Shown: one piece after another, positions 23,459-35,170 of the stretch
How the letters are laid out: each line of letters opens with the position of its first letter
Numbering within the stretch: the stretch's first letter is position 1
Assembly (NCBI GenBank): GCA_023525975.1
Contig: CM042046.1
Location: 44,345,501 to 44,409,500 of the forward strand
Source of the DNA: Smallanthus sonchifolius
Lineage: Eukaryota > Streptophyta > Magnoliopsida > Asterales > Asteraceae
Length of the DNA stretch: 64,000 nucleotides
Direction of reading: 5' to 3'
Notes under the pieces: model-generated
Seen by the model: the letters and a program-made list of their open reading frames with translations, nothing else
Told to the model about the DNA's origin: nothing
Database searches by the model: none
Translations under genes and position numbers: made by a program

Positions 23459-24412
23459 GTGAAATTACTACTACTGTTGTATGATTTTATGAATGATTTA
23501 TGATGATGATGATGATGAATTTGTAACAAGTCAGAGACAGAAAGGTCATCTTTTGCTTTGCTTTCTTTGTTCTTTCTGCTTTTTAGGTTTAGTGAACAAG
23601 AATGAAAGGTCTAGCCAAACTAAACATCTCTTCTTATAGCCATAGACTCCTCACCTAACCCTGCATTCAGTTCAGTTTCAATTAAAAATATATATATAAA
23701 TTTATTTAATTTATAGATAATAAATAAATTTCTACAATATACATATATATATATATACAAGTAACCCTAAAATAATTTTATTTAATTTTCTGTATCTGTA
23801 TTGTTTTTGGCTTGTTTTTGCAAGCTTTTTAATCCAATTCTGCCTTTCAAAAAAAAAAAGAATATATATACAAGTAACCCTAAAACAAGAATCACCTGTG
23901 ATCTCATAACAACATATTGTAAAACAAATTTCTAGGATTAAATTATAGATCAATTAGCATCCCTAGACCCATACATACATGTTTATATTTATATATATAA
24001 TTAGTCAATGGAAAACACAAGCTTAGTAACCCTAAAACAAGAATCTGTGATCCCATAAGATCATGTAATTAAAACAAATTTCTAGGATCAAGTAGCATCC
24101 CAAGACAAACTTCATGCTTCTTTTTTATCTAACACACTATACTATATTATATGTAATTTTTTTTTTTTTAAATAGTTGCTTCTTGAACATGAAGATCATT
24201 CATATCTCATAATACAAAAAGGGTTTGCAATAGAAAGGAAAACAAAGAGAACAACAAGTGTTTGGACTCTTACTAGAATCTTTATCAAAGAAGATAAGGG
24301 TTTGCCTCCTTTGCTTTGTAAAAGGTTTATTTTTTCTTTTATGTTTTGTGGTTGGAGAGAGAGAGATTTAATGTGCGAGAGAGAGAAGAAGAGATAGAAA
24401 ATGAGCTATATA
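23459..24412 (-). promoter_or_regulatory. WOX9: WOX9 5' UTR and core promoter candidate
   Basis: On the minus strand a TATATAG box lies at 24412-24406. Downstream of it is a CT-rich leader (TCTCTCTCTCGC, about 24380-24365), which is a common plant pyrimidine-patch and transcript-start arrangement. That leaves a leader of roughly 900 nt before the ATG at 23458, long enough to contain upstream ORFs or an unrecognised leader intron. The TATA call is by eye. Confidence 0.5.
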
Positions 24413-25985
24413 TTGTTTGTTTACATTGAGTTGCACATATTCTAAGGGAAAAAAAGCAGGCTGTTGGTGGCAAAGAATAAATAGGGGGGGATTTGAAAGT
24501 CAAATCAGAAATGTAGGGTTTGAGTGCAAAAGTGGTGGTGGAGGATTTATTGCTAGTTGGGGTTATTTCGGGCAAAGTAACAATTAAGAGGGTTTCTTCA
24601 TGGATTGACTTGAGGGAAATTTATTTCCCATTGCATCTTTGTTCGGGGATGGGTTAATTTGTACCTTCTTTTCATTTGAATTAAAAAAGATACAAACTTT
24701 ATAAAATTCAAATTCAAATTTAATTTGTACTTCCTTTGCTTGGTCATGTATCCAATAAAAGTTATGGTTGTTTAGTTTCTTGGTGTTGTTAATAAAGATT
24801 TTTATGTTTTGTACTTTACTAGGGTAATAAGAACAAAGTGAGAAATATAGATTGTTAACTTGCTACTATAGCATAGGAATATTAGTTTCATATGGGAGTA
24901 GGAGGAAAAAGAAAAACTAGTTATAATGGTTGAGAAAGCCCTATAATGTGACACTTAAAGATGGGTTGTGTGGCACATAAAAGATGTATATGAAATAGTG
25001 TTCTAAGTGTCAAAGTACCTCACATCATGCACTTCTTAACTAGAATCATATCCACCATGGGAATTATTGAAAAGTCAATGACACATCATAATAAAATATA
25101 TATATATCCTTTAAACATATGTCTTTGGGTTCACTACCTAGGTTTGTAATCCAACCACAACCGATGCTTAATTGAGATTTAATCCAAATTTAGACTACTA
25201 AAGATGAAATGAACATGTACACTCTTTTTTAAACGCTACAAATCGGACTTTCATTGACGATATGATATGTCGCTTGTCCTTCGATGAAGATATATACCAA
25301 TGGTTGGTAATCTGCTAGTGAAATTTCATGCGAAATTTGTGGAGGGTATTGTTCATAATTGGAAACAAAATACAATAAAAAAATGAACTTACAATATATG
25401 TTGTAACTGAAATAAATCAAATATGAATAAGTGATAAAAGCAAAGTTGTTTGCCATGTGTTTGACATGGTTGCCTTAAAATAATTTTTTTGTCTCCTTAA
25501 GAATGCATTTGTCTTCTATGATATAATAGTAGATGTTTGTTGTACTGTCAGAGATAGATGATCACCGAGCCTGGAGTTCACCTAAAATGAGTATGTTGTA
25601 GTTATTGAAATTTTTGGTGTGTTTTTCGTATTGTATGAGTGGTTTCGAGCATGTATGGTTTCTTAGTCTTTTTCTTCACGTCTCTCCCTTGGTTTTATAC
25701 TCATATTAAAAGAAAAACATCCAACTCAATTAACTATATTTAGCATAGGAATTAAATTGTATTAAACATATTTAATAACAATTTAACTGTTTAATGATTA
25801 GTTACTGATTAAAACGGCTTGATCTTCTATTTCAACTGATGTTATCATAAGCAACAAGCGAGCCATTAACACAAATTGTCATCAATAGTAACCAAAATTT
25901 GAACCATCAGTTGTAACTTAACTGCCATGAGTAATAACCGACATCAACAATAGCAAGACCAGCCAACGATAGAGAAAGACAGATG
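24413..25985. other. WOX9 upstream region
   Basis: This AT-rich region probably contains distal promoter DNA for WOX9. I see no gene, TIR pair or LTR, and no coding sequence is supported. Confidence 0.4.
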
Positions 25986-26039
25986 GCTATGGTTGGGTGA
26001 CATGTCAAGAGAATTCTTGACTAAATCGTTGAAGCAACT

Positions 26040-26530
26040 AACTTCGACCGAGGCAAATGCAAGTTGACAACCTCTCTAAAATGGTGCAAATGGATCCCTA
26101 TTAAGTCCAATATCTTCATATGGCCGAAAGAGATGGATAGGCTCCAAATCTTGGTTGAGCTAAGCAAGAGAAACGTTTCGGTCCCCTCCCAAGATTGTCC
26201 TCTCTATGACAAGGTTTCAGAAACCTCGGATAATTTATTCTCCTCATATTTGATTGCCACGGTGGTTTGGCAACGCGTTAGTACTTGTTGTAAATATCAA
26301 CAAATATTTGCCTTATCTACAAAAGACTTGATTGAGCTTCACAAGACGGTTTCATTGAATAAAACAAAAAAGGAAGTTCTACACGACATATATAATCATA
26401 ATTGCATGTTAGAGCATTTGGAAAGCTAGAAACGAGGTCATCTTCTCATTAGATGAAACAAAAAAAAACGATAGCTGACTATTTTAGTACGCACTCATCA
26501 GGTAATAAAGGAAATAAACATGTTTGGATG
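26040..26530 (+). pseudogene. LINE 3' fragment with reverse transcriptase zinc-binding domain
   Basis: The translation reads KWCKWIPIKSNIFIWPKEMD, then LVELSKRNVSVPSQDCPLYD, then VVWQRVSTCCKYQQIFALS and DLIELHKTVSLNKTKKEVLH. After an in-frame TAG near 26408 it continues SIWKARNEVIFS. This is the C-terminal zinc-binding region typical of plant LINE polyproteins. The second cysteine of the CPLC pair is replaced by Tyr and a stop is present, so it is non-functional. The RT core is missing. Confidence 0.7.
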
Positions 26531-26724
26531 GCTGGATAGTTGCTGCTGATCAGGATTGATATCTCCATTATATAGTTTTATGAATGTTGAACAATGTTAT
26601 TTGAAAGTTTTAACTGACTCTGAAATATGTAATAGATTTCCCACATTTGATTTACATGTTTATTATGATTATGCTTTTGTGTATCAACCATGTGAGGTAT
26701 CCGGTTTGGGTCCTTTCACTATCG

Positions 26725-28040
26725 CCAGAAGTCAGACGGCTCCCCTCTTCCTTTCACCCACGCTTATCTCTCTCTCTCTATTTGTTTCCCTCTCTAAACT
26801 TGGAGATCTGAATGTCTATGTGAATACCGATAGAGGAATAAATATAACAAATTAGGGTTGTAAATGAACTGAACGTTCAGCGAACAGTTGATGAACCGTT
26901 CGGCGGGAAGTTTGTTTACGTTCGTTCGTTTAATAAATGAACGAACATGAACAAGGAATTATGTCCGGTTAAGTAAATGAACGAACATGAACAAAGGTCT
27001 TGTTCGTTCAATTGTGTTTGTGAATGTTCAGTAACGCGTTCGTGGATGTTCGTTTATGTTCGTGTTCGTTCATGTGTCATTTGTTTATGTTGTTAATTAA
27101 AGATTTTTTGTATATTTCTATTTTATTTTATCTAAACTTTTATATTTTTTAATTTTTATTTTATTTTTTACCCTAACAATTAACTAAGTAAAGTAAGTTC
27201 GATACAATACAAAAAACTTGATATTAAATTGATTTTATTAAATGTTCATTTTGGAAGACATTAGGGAAAACATTAGGGTTGACATCAAAAGTCCCAAACT
27301 AGCCTTCGTTCGGTTTCGTTCGTGAACAAATACGTTTCCTTAATGAACGAACACGAACATGAAATTCCATTCGGTTAGTGTTCGTGAACTGTTCATGAAC
27401 AAGTTAAATGCTTAACAGACGAACACGAACAAGGTTTCGTTCGTTTCGATTCGGTTCGTTTACAACCCTAGTTCCAATAGTGGTTTTTAAAGCGATTACC
27501 CTAAAACAACTTCAAAAAACCATCTTTTGGAGCGGTTTCCTTAAACAGTTTCAAAAGAAACGTCTTTTGAGCAAGTTTTTTTTATATATATTTTTTTATT
27601 TTTATGAAGTGGTTTTTTTTTTCTAAATGTGTTTTTTTGATGCGGATTTGGTAAAAATCGCTACAAAATATGGTTTATGTACTAGTGTGTGTCTCATGAA
27701 TCCTTCATACGCTTCATGTGTATTTCCACTTAATACAGGGGCGTCGTTGCTAGGCTTCGCCCGCAACCGAAGGTAGTGGCTGTGATTAAAGAACAGGGGA
27801 TGAAGAGAGGGTTGTTGTTTGCGGGTTTCCGAGCTCTGTTGTTCGTCGAGGCTGTTGCTGGAAGTCAATTGATTCCCCTCTTCCTCTCGTGCACGCCTCT
27901 CTCTCTCTCTCTATTTGTTTCTCTCTCTGAACTTGGAGATCTGAAGTGTGAATACCGATAGGGAAATAAATATAACAAATAGTTAGTAGGGATTCCAAGA
28001 GTGGTTTTTAAAGCGGTTACCCTAAAACCACTAAATGTAA
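26725..28040. repeat. Duplicated segment pair, one copy split by a hAT MITE
   Basis: The segment TCCCCTCTTCCT...TCTCTCTCTCTATTTGTTTC...CTTGGAGATCTGAA...AATAAATATAACAAAT plus the continuation TTCCAA(G/T)AGTGGTTTTTAAAGC occurs as 26736-26852 plus 27471-27520, and again continuously at about 27868-28035. The second copy therefore serves as an approximate empty site for the MITE in the first. The nature of the duplicated DNA is unknown. Short open frames in it are not convincing. Confidence 0.6.
26853..27470. mobile_element. hAT-like MITE with GTTCGTTC-rich ends
   Basis: The element starts TAGGGTTGTAAATGAAC and ends with the inverse, GTTCG-TTTACAACCCTA. The interior is rich in GTTCGTTC/GAACGAAC repeats and has an AT-rich centre. 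It is 618 bp long and closely related to the element at 31473-32076. Its flanks (TAACAAAT, GTTCCAAT) do not form a clean 8-bp TSD, so the duplication has decayed or the edges are slightly off. Confidence 0.65.
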
Positions 28041-28440
28041 ATCGTATTCTTTGCATAAAGAAAATAATACAAGACTCTTGTATAAATAGGCTAGAAAATG
28101 TAAAACCCTAATAAACAAAAAAACTAAATTACCTTAAACTTATTTTATACTCTAACATTCTCTGTCAAGCTAAATGTCCCTTACAACGAAAAACAAAGAA
28201 AAATAAACCGGGCTTCCATACTGATATAACTAAGTTGAAAAGGTCTGATTTAGATGCCCGAAAAATATGTTTAGTAGACTGTCCATATGTCTTACCCAAA
28301 AGACAAAATAGCATAAGTTGGGTTTGAATTACCAAAGCCCGTGTGGCAGAAAAACATGTCTGACCTATCACCTTGCCCAATTAGTTTTACTTTTCTTTTT
28401 AATTCGAATCATTTTCATCAAGAATAATAAGATATTATAC

Positions 28441-28625
28441 TAAAGTGCAGGGGAAGCTTAGTGAGGGCCCGGGGGGCCCGGCCTCTCCTGTTTTTTCGCT
28501 CACCAGTGTTAATTTATACATATTCGACTGAAAATTTTATAGGTATTAAGTTTCAGCCCCCTCTGATAGGGAAAAAAATCCCGGCCCCGTGCGTTTTTTT
28601 TCAAGATTCGCCACTGCTAAAGTGA
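28441..28625. repeat. GC-rich transposon fragment (tentative)
   Basis: A short GC-rich island (AGTGAGGGCCCGGGGGGCCC... CCCGGCCCCGTGCG) ends in a TTCGCCACTG motif. The same combination occurs at the ends of some plant DNA transposons. No TSD or coding sequence was found. Confidence 0.3.
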
Positions 28626-29743
28626 TATAGTATAAGCTAGACTTGTAATATGATGGTATTTATATATCACCTTCTTATATAACCTTAAATATACAATCAC
28701 AATCTATGAGTACAAAGTTAGATTTAAGAAGAGCATGAAATCACTTTTTGACACTTTCATTAAATTGATTCTTAATGAGTTTGCAAAAGAGTTTTATATT
28801 AGGGACAAGGGCATTAAACTATTTCCTCTTGGAGATTTACTTGTGACGATACCTACTTGGACTTACAGATCTTTTTGGTTATTTTAGTGTAATTGAATTG
28901 ACTTGTCAACCAAGTGAATCATAATATGCATTCAAGTCAGGAGGTGCGGAGTGCATATTTGTTTGAGTTTATTATGATATTAGAAACCTAATTGACCGCC
29001 CCTAAGCAATGAGGGTTCCAAGGGGGCATCGCCCATTGAAGCAAAGTCCAAGAGGTAGAGAGCCCCTGACAATTGTTGCTATGTTAAAAATTCATTAAAA
29101 TTTGACATTCCGGATTTTCACATGTGAAATACATTTAATCAAAATGATGATAAAATGGCTCATATTTATTTAAGTTCGAATTTTGAATGTACAACTGCCA
29201 AAGACAGTTATTGACCCTAATGCTTGCAAAACCTGCTTTTTTAGCCATTTGATAAAATCTATGGTTCACAAATTTTCCACACAAACACCTATTCAATTAT
29301 TGACATCTCAATCCGAGTTTTATTCGATTGTAGTATTCAGGTGAACCACCAAATAATTTTGACCTGAAAGTGTTTTACAACTCTCAAATATTCGTTGTTA
29401 TCTCAGAAATTCTCTACAGATCATATTTTGCGATGGAAGATTAAACTTAATAGAAGTATAGAACTATCGATTTACGGTAAGTTTCTTTCAATCCCTAAGT
29501 ATCGATTTACAATAAGTTTATTTCAATTCGTGTATAAGCTTGTGTCAACTTTTTCCACCTATTTTCAAACATAGTTCATTCAATTGTTAACATCTAAAGC
29601 AAATTCAATGCCGACCAACCCTTCGATCTTATATTGATAATTGTCATGCTACTAGTAATATAATAACAATAGATCACCAAAATGAAGTCTCGGTGAAATA
29701 TTATGTTGCCTCCATATGCCAAGACCTCCGTACATATAAAAAT
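28626..29743. other. Intergenic DNA
   Basis: Nothing could be supported here. A GC-richer patch near 28995-29075 may be an LTR remnant. Short open stretches are not gene-like. Confidence 0.35.
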
Positions 29744-30495
29744 TAGGGTGACAATTCCTGACACGACTCAAACTTGACATGAAATAAAAATTAGGGTGAC
29801 AATTCCTGATACGACTCGAACCCGACATGAAAAAAAACAAGTTTTAGGTCGGCTGACATGACCCATTAAAAAGACAGGTCAACCCGAACACACCCCGTTT
29901 AAAAAGTTGGTCAACCCGAACACGATCCGCTTAATAAGTGGGTTGACCTGTTAACCCATTTAAAGATTTTTTAAAAAGTCAGCATTTATATTTTAGAGAT
30001 GAAAGATGTTTATATTTAAAGTTAAATATTTTGATTTTTAATTTTTCAATAACTATTAACTTTTAAAGCTGAAACTAATTTTTTATTTTGAATTATTTCA
30101 TCAACTTTTCATTTACAATAATTTTATTTTATTAGCTTTAACTATCTATTCTCCAATCTTTCCATTCGTTTCTTCTAATCTCGAGCTAAAGTTTAAATCC
30201 AGTTTGTTCACTGTTAATGAAAGATAAAGAAACAAAAATAATAAAAAAAGACACCAATTACAAAAAAAAATGTTTCATTTGAGTCGGATATTAATTGTTT
30301 AAATTGCTAATAAGTCGCTAGGTATTACTCATATTCATAAATGAAAACAAACGGGTCAACCTTAAACACGACCCGATTTTAAGCGGGTCGACACGACACA
30401 ACACAAATAAATATGTGGGTTGGGTTAGGGTTGAAGAGTTTAACCCGCCAACCCGAAACCCATCAACCGACAACCCTACACGATTGACACCCCTA
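29744..30495. mobile_element. hAT-like MITE with a duplicated left end
   Basis: The left end TAGGGTGACAATTCCTGA and the right end (TAGGGGTGTCAATCGTGT on the minus strand) are inverted relatives. Inside are GGTCAACCCGAACAC-type repeats. The left end, including about 48 bp of sequence, is present twice in tandem (about 29740 and 29788). The flanking ATAAAAAT and CATAAAAT are close to, but not exactly, an 8-bp TSD. No transposase is present. Confidence 0.55.
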
Positions 30496-30736
30496 CATAA
30501 AATAAGGAGAAACGAACCTTCCAGTATTGCCTTAGCCTTATGATGGTCCAATGTAACGCTACAAAACTTGTTATGAAAGTTAACATGCACCATTATTAGC
30601 AAGAAATCTAAATCATAAGTTCTAATTGCTTGAAAAGTAATGTTGAGTTTTTCAATTGTATGTAGTCTTGATTTAAAAGTCTGAATTCCTAATCACTTTT
30701 GTGTGTTTATGATTTGAATTATATGCTCTAATCTAA

Positions 30737-31024
30737 GAGCAAGGGGTATACCTTCATCATCTTCTCATGTGATCCTAGGTGACACTAATGTGGCACTATC
30801 ACTTGAGTGATACATCACCCCCTTGTGGTGTGATTCTTAGTTTGTTTTTTTGGCGTGAAAAAAATCACGGGAGAATAAACTAAAGAAATGGAGTGGGTGG
30901 TGAGTTGGCATTGAGTGATTGAGTGTGATTATTTTCACTTGATGAATACACCACCCCCTTGTGGTGTGATAGTTGATGTGATTATTTTCACTTGAGAAGA
31001 TCCAAACAAATATACCGGATGCTC
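30737..31024. mobile_element. Short MITE with TAA target duplication
   Basis: The ends GAGCAAGGGGTATACC and, inverted, GAGCATCCGGTATATT are flanked by TAA (30734-30736 and 31025-31027). Inside, CACCCCCTTGTGGTGTGAT occurs twice. The 288-bp size, GAGCA terminus and 3-bp TSD fit Tourist-like PIF/Harbinger MITEs. Confidence 0.6.
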
Positions 31025-31203
31025 TAATTTCTCAACTTGGGTAGTGTGAATTCATAAACCTAAAATTGGGAAACACATAAACTTGAAAGTAGACCACGAA
31101 CTTTGACCTCTAAATTTTGATAAACCTATAATTATTGATAATTTTAACCACCCCTGATTTTAATAAAACCATAGTAACTTAAACTAATTTATATAACAAG
31201 ACA

Positions 31204-32250
31204 TTTTTTTTTTCGAAGAGCAAATTTTATTAAGCAGAAAAGGCACACTCCGCAGCAGCAGAGAGAAACCAACCAAAACAAGAAAGAACAATGATTACAT
31301 AGTTACAAAAGTTTAAAACTAACCCAATCCTTCCAAAGAAGGTTCTTGAGATTAGACCTATTTTTAAGCCACAAAAAGTCCAGAGACATTATATCCTCTA
31401 TGGTGCATTCCACTTTAGCCGGTTTGTTTGAGAATTGAGCATCATTCCGGGCCTTCTAAATGCACCAGTAAGTAGGGCTATAAACGAACCGGACGTTTAG
31501 CGAACAGTTCGTGAATCGTTCGGAGGGAAGTTCGTTTATGTTCGTTTGTTTAATAAATGAACGAACATGAACAAAGAATTCTGTCCGACTAACTAAATGA
31601 ACAAACATGAATAGAGGTCTCGTTCGTTCAATTGTGTTCGTGAACGTCCGTTTATTTACGTTCGTCCGTTTATGTTTGTTTACGTACGTGTTCGTTTGTT
31701 TATGTTCGTGTTCGTTTGTTTATGTCGTTCATTAAATATTTTTGCATATTTTTATTTTATTTTATCTAAACCTTTTATATTCTTTAGTTTTTTTTTACCC
31801 TAACAATTAACTAAGTAAAGTAAGTTTGATAGATGTACATACAACTTTATATTAAAATATTATTATTAAATGTTTATTTTGGAAGACATTAGGGTTGACA
31901 TTAAAAGTGTCAAACAAGGCTTCGTTCATGAACCATTCGTGAACAAGTCCAATTCCCTAATGAACGAACACGAACATTAAATTTCGTTCGGTTCGTGTTC
32001 GTGAACCGTTCATGAACAAGTTAAATGCTAAACGAACGAACACGGCTTCGTTCGGTTCGGTTTGTTTACAGCCCTACCAGTAAGTAATGATGATTATGCC
32101 TTGAAAGATATCCTTGTAAGCTACCTCAATGAGAACCGTCGTATGGAGATCAAACACATCTCTAACAGTGAAAGCATAAATTGATGGAATTTTACACCAA
32201 CGGCTAACATGTTTCCAGACCATCTCTAACCTTAGGTGATCAAGCACATC
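31204..32250 (-). pseudogene. LINE 3' end (minus strand), interrupted by a MITE
   Basis: On the minus strand, sequence from about 32250 to 32085 and, after the MITE, 31465 to 31300 encodes pieces of the C-terminal LINE region (VWKHVSRWCKIPSIYAF..., then KARNDAQFSNKPAKVE). A 3' UTR follows, and a poly(A) stretch at 31213-31204 marks the end. The MITE at 31473-32076 splits it exactly at its 8-bp duplication. The 5' part is absent. Confidence 0.65.
31473..32076. mobile_element. hAT-type MITE with perfect 8-bp TSD
   Basis: The element starts TAGGGCTATAAACGAACC and ends with the inverted GTTTACAGCCCTA. Both sides carry CCAGTAAG (31465-31472 and 32077-32084). It shares GTTCGTTC-rich subterminal sequence and its AT-rich centre with the 26853-27470 element. 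It has no coding capacity and is younger than the LINE it interrupts. Confidence 0.85.
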
Positions 32251-32255
32251 TCTTA

Positions 32256-32475
32256 GGGGGTGTTTGGGATTACTTATTGAAACTAGTTATTAACTTATCA
32301 ACTTTTATAAGTTAAAAAGAGGTTTGGGTAATGTGACTTTTGTTGCTACTTTTAACTTTTTAAAGGAGGAAAAAGTAGCTTTTGAGAAGTAAGAAGTGAC
32401 TTACTTTTCAAAACTCCTTATGACTTTTTGTAAAAGTCAATAAGAAGGTTAAAATAAGTAATTCCAAACACCCGC
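32256..32475. mobile_element. Tourist-like MITE, 220 bp, TTA TSD
   Basis: The ends GGGGGTGTTTGGGATTACTT and, inverted, GCGGGTGTTTGGAATTACTT are flanked by TTA (32253-32255 and 32476-32478). Internal AAGT/ACTT-rich sequence forms a loose hairpin. These features fit PIF/Harbinger (Tourist) MITEs. The element has no coding capacity. Confidence 0.8.
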
Positions 32476-32610
32476 TTAACAAGTCAAGTTAAGTTTAAGT
32501 TACTTTTAGGATGTCATATTAGTTTTTACTAATAGTAGGTTAGCAAGTCAAAAGTCCAAATGAAGCTGCTCTAACCTTAGGTTTATCTACAACCATATTG
32601 ATAACTTGTT

Positions 32611-34844
32611 TGTAACACCCCGAGTTTTAGAGCGCGAAAAAATTCACGAGAATTAAAAACTTAAATAAGAAAAATGGAAGCGGACTTGGGCCGGGGTGTA
32701 TGGGCCGAAAGGGGCAAAGGATTGGGGCCTTATAAGCCTCAAGACCAGCCCTAAAGCCTCACTTTCAACACCATTTTCAGATTTCTAGAGAGAGAAAGTG
32801 AGAGAGAGTCTAGAGAGAGAAAGTCCCGGTTTTCGAATCCGAGCTCAGAGGATCGTAGGCATACGTATCTGGAATGTTTAACTGTGGAGAAGAAGCGTTT
32901 ACAGGTAACCAATTCTCCTAGATCTGAGTTTTTGTTATGAGTAGGGTTTTGAAGAAAAATCAGGTAAAGGTGGGGTTTTTTATATTTAAAAATGGAAACA
33001 AAGTATAGATTTAAACTCTCGGTTAGAAATCACAAGTCTTGAACATAAAAAGTTCGGATCTGCAAGCAAAGTTTTTACGGGGAAGAAGGCTGCCTGCAAG
33101 CAGGTCGTGCGTACTTATCAAGTACGCAGGAAGTAAAGCTTCGTACTTATCAAGTACGCAAGAAACAACGCATGCGTACTTATCAAGTACACAAGAAGTA
33201 AAGCCTGCGTACTTATCAAGTATGCAAGAAGCAAGACCTACGTACTTATCAAGTACGCAAGAACAAGGCCCTGCGCACTTGCTAAGTGTGCAGGCATAAG
33301 ATCTATGGGTATATATAGCTGGTTAGTGAAGTCAGTATGTTCGCCTAGCCAGAAATGGTGAAACCATTTAGCGTCGAGTTAAGTCTGATACGTGTCAATT
33401 GTTATGATTGTTCAGATTGCGTGAGATCTAGTAGACCATTGCAGCTAAGATACCAGGTGAGTTCTAATCCCCTTTTTGCCTGCTTTAGGGGTGGTGTGCA
33501 TACTTAGTGTAAAGTGTTTATTACATATTTTATATTAATAAACAAAGTGAAAAACTATGTTTAGTGTAAAGTTTAAAAGAGGCAAATGTACATTTTAAGC
33601 AAGATATATATTTTGGCAAGCGTTTACTATATTTTCATATACATAAACAAAGACATAATATATGTGTTAGTATGTTCAAGTAAAGTAAGATATATATTTT
33701 GGCAAGCGTTTACTATATCTTCATATACATAAACAAAGGCATAATATACGTGTTAGTATGTTCAAGTAAAGCAAGATATATATTTTGGCAAGCGTTTACT
33801 ATATTTTCATATACATAAACAAAGGCATGATATATGTGTTAAGCTATGTTTAGTAAAGCATAACTATATTTTATGGCAAACGTTTACTATATTTTATATA
33901 CAAAAACAAAGGCATATTATATGTGAAAGTTATGAACAAGATTTACAGAAAGTTTTATGAACAGTAAAGTGAACAGTTCCTACGGGAATGTGTACCAGCT
34001 ATAAAGGTCCTTGGGACAGATATTACTTGTACAAGATGTCAGATATGGGTTCTACCCATTAGTAAGAACCTTTGGGTTCGCTAACGGTTGTACAACTGGG
34101 ATGAGTGACGGCGGTTGCTCGGGAGGTCCACGCAACCTCCCCGTAGTGTTAAGCGGTATTGTCGGTTCATGGCCGTTGATCATGGGGGCATTGACCAAGG
34201 TATTGTCGGTTCATGGTCGTTGATCATGGGGGAATTGACCATGTACTCGTCGGCTCATGGTCGTTGACCATGGGGGCGGTATAGTGACAAGGAATTGACA
34301 GATATGCGGTATTGTCGGTTCATGGTCGTTGATCATGGGGGCATTGACCAGGTACTTATCGGTTCATGGATGTAAGCCATGAGGGCAGTACAGTAAAGAG
34401 GAATTGATAGTTTATTATACGTTTTAAATTGTTTGAAAAGTAAAGTGTGTTAAGTTTAGCCTTATTGGCAATATATATGTTTTAGTAAATCTTTTGTATA
34501 ATTGATTTAAAGTAAACGTTAGAACTCACTCAGCGTTGCTGATTTTTAGTATGCACATCAGTTAAGTGTAGGTGGCAGTAGATGGAAGTGGATGCTTGGC
34601 TTGGCGAGAAGAGTTACCCGAAGATTAGCATCTGGCATCATGTTTATGTTTCTTTTGATTATGTTGATTAAGACAAGTTTCAATTGTATTTGGCAATTTT
34701 CAGCTGTTTAGACATGTTATGTTTCCGCTACGTATGTTGAGGTTTTAAATCGTTTCCGCTGTGATAATGTATGTCTTATGTTTAAGTGCTATGTGTTGGT
34801 GAGTAAATCCAATAAGTGAGGCCTCCCGTGTTTGGGGCCTTACA
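32611..34844 (+). repeat. 5' LTR of the gag-only gypsy element
   Basis: This 2234-bp TG...CA repeat contains a leader-like AGAGAGAGAAAGTGAGAGAG block. It also has three tandem-repeat arrays: 33-bp hairpin units at about 33108-33295, roughly 88-bp units at about 33590-33920, and 42-bp-type TTGTCGGTTCATGGTCGTTG units at about 34155-34390. The primer site begins 4 bp after the terminal CA. Confidence 0.85.
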
Positions 34845-35170
34845 AGTTGGTATCAGAGCCATTTGGACATCCCTGATGTCCAGACTTAAACTGAGAATGG
34901 GACCAAGTAGCGGATGCCAGTAACGGGTAACTCAAGCCAAAGCTCCAGAAGTGTATAGTAAGTAAAGTTTATTTCCTTGTTTTAGAGTGACAAGATAAGA
35001 ATAGAGGCTTTGGTGGAACCATGAAAGCGAATAAATAGAAAACAAAAAGTGATGTAATGGTTAATTGCAGATGGCTAGTGTATATTAACATCTTACCTTA
35101 CTTATTGTGTTCTACATATTCCCTAGCATGATGAAATTAAATCCTTTTGTTCTCTATCTTTCAGTTAGAA

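Noticed and set aside
33100..33300. CRISPR-like array
   Set aside because: The 33-bp units are direct repeats with almost identical intervening bases, inside a plant LTR; there are no unique spacers.
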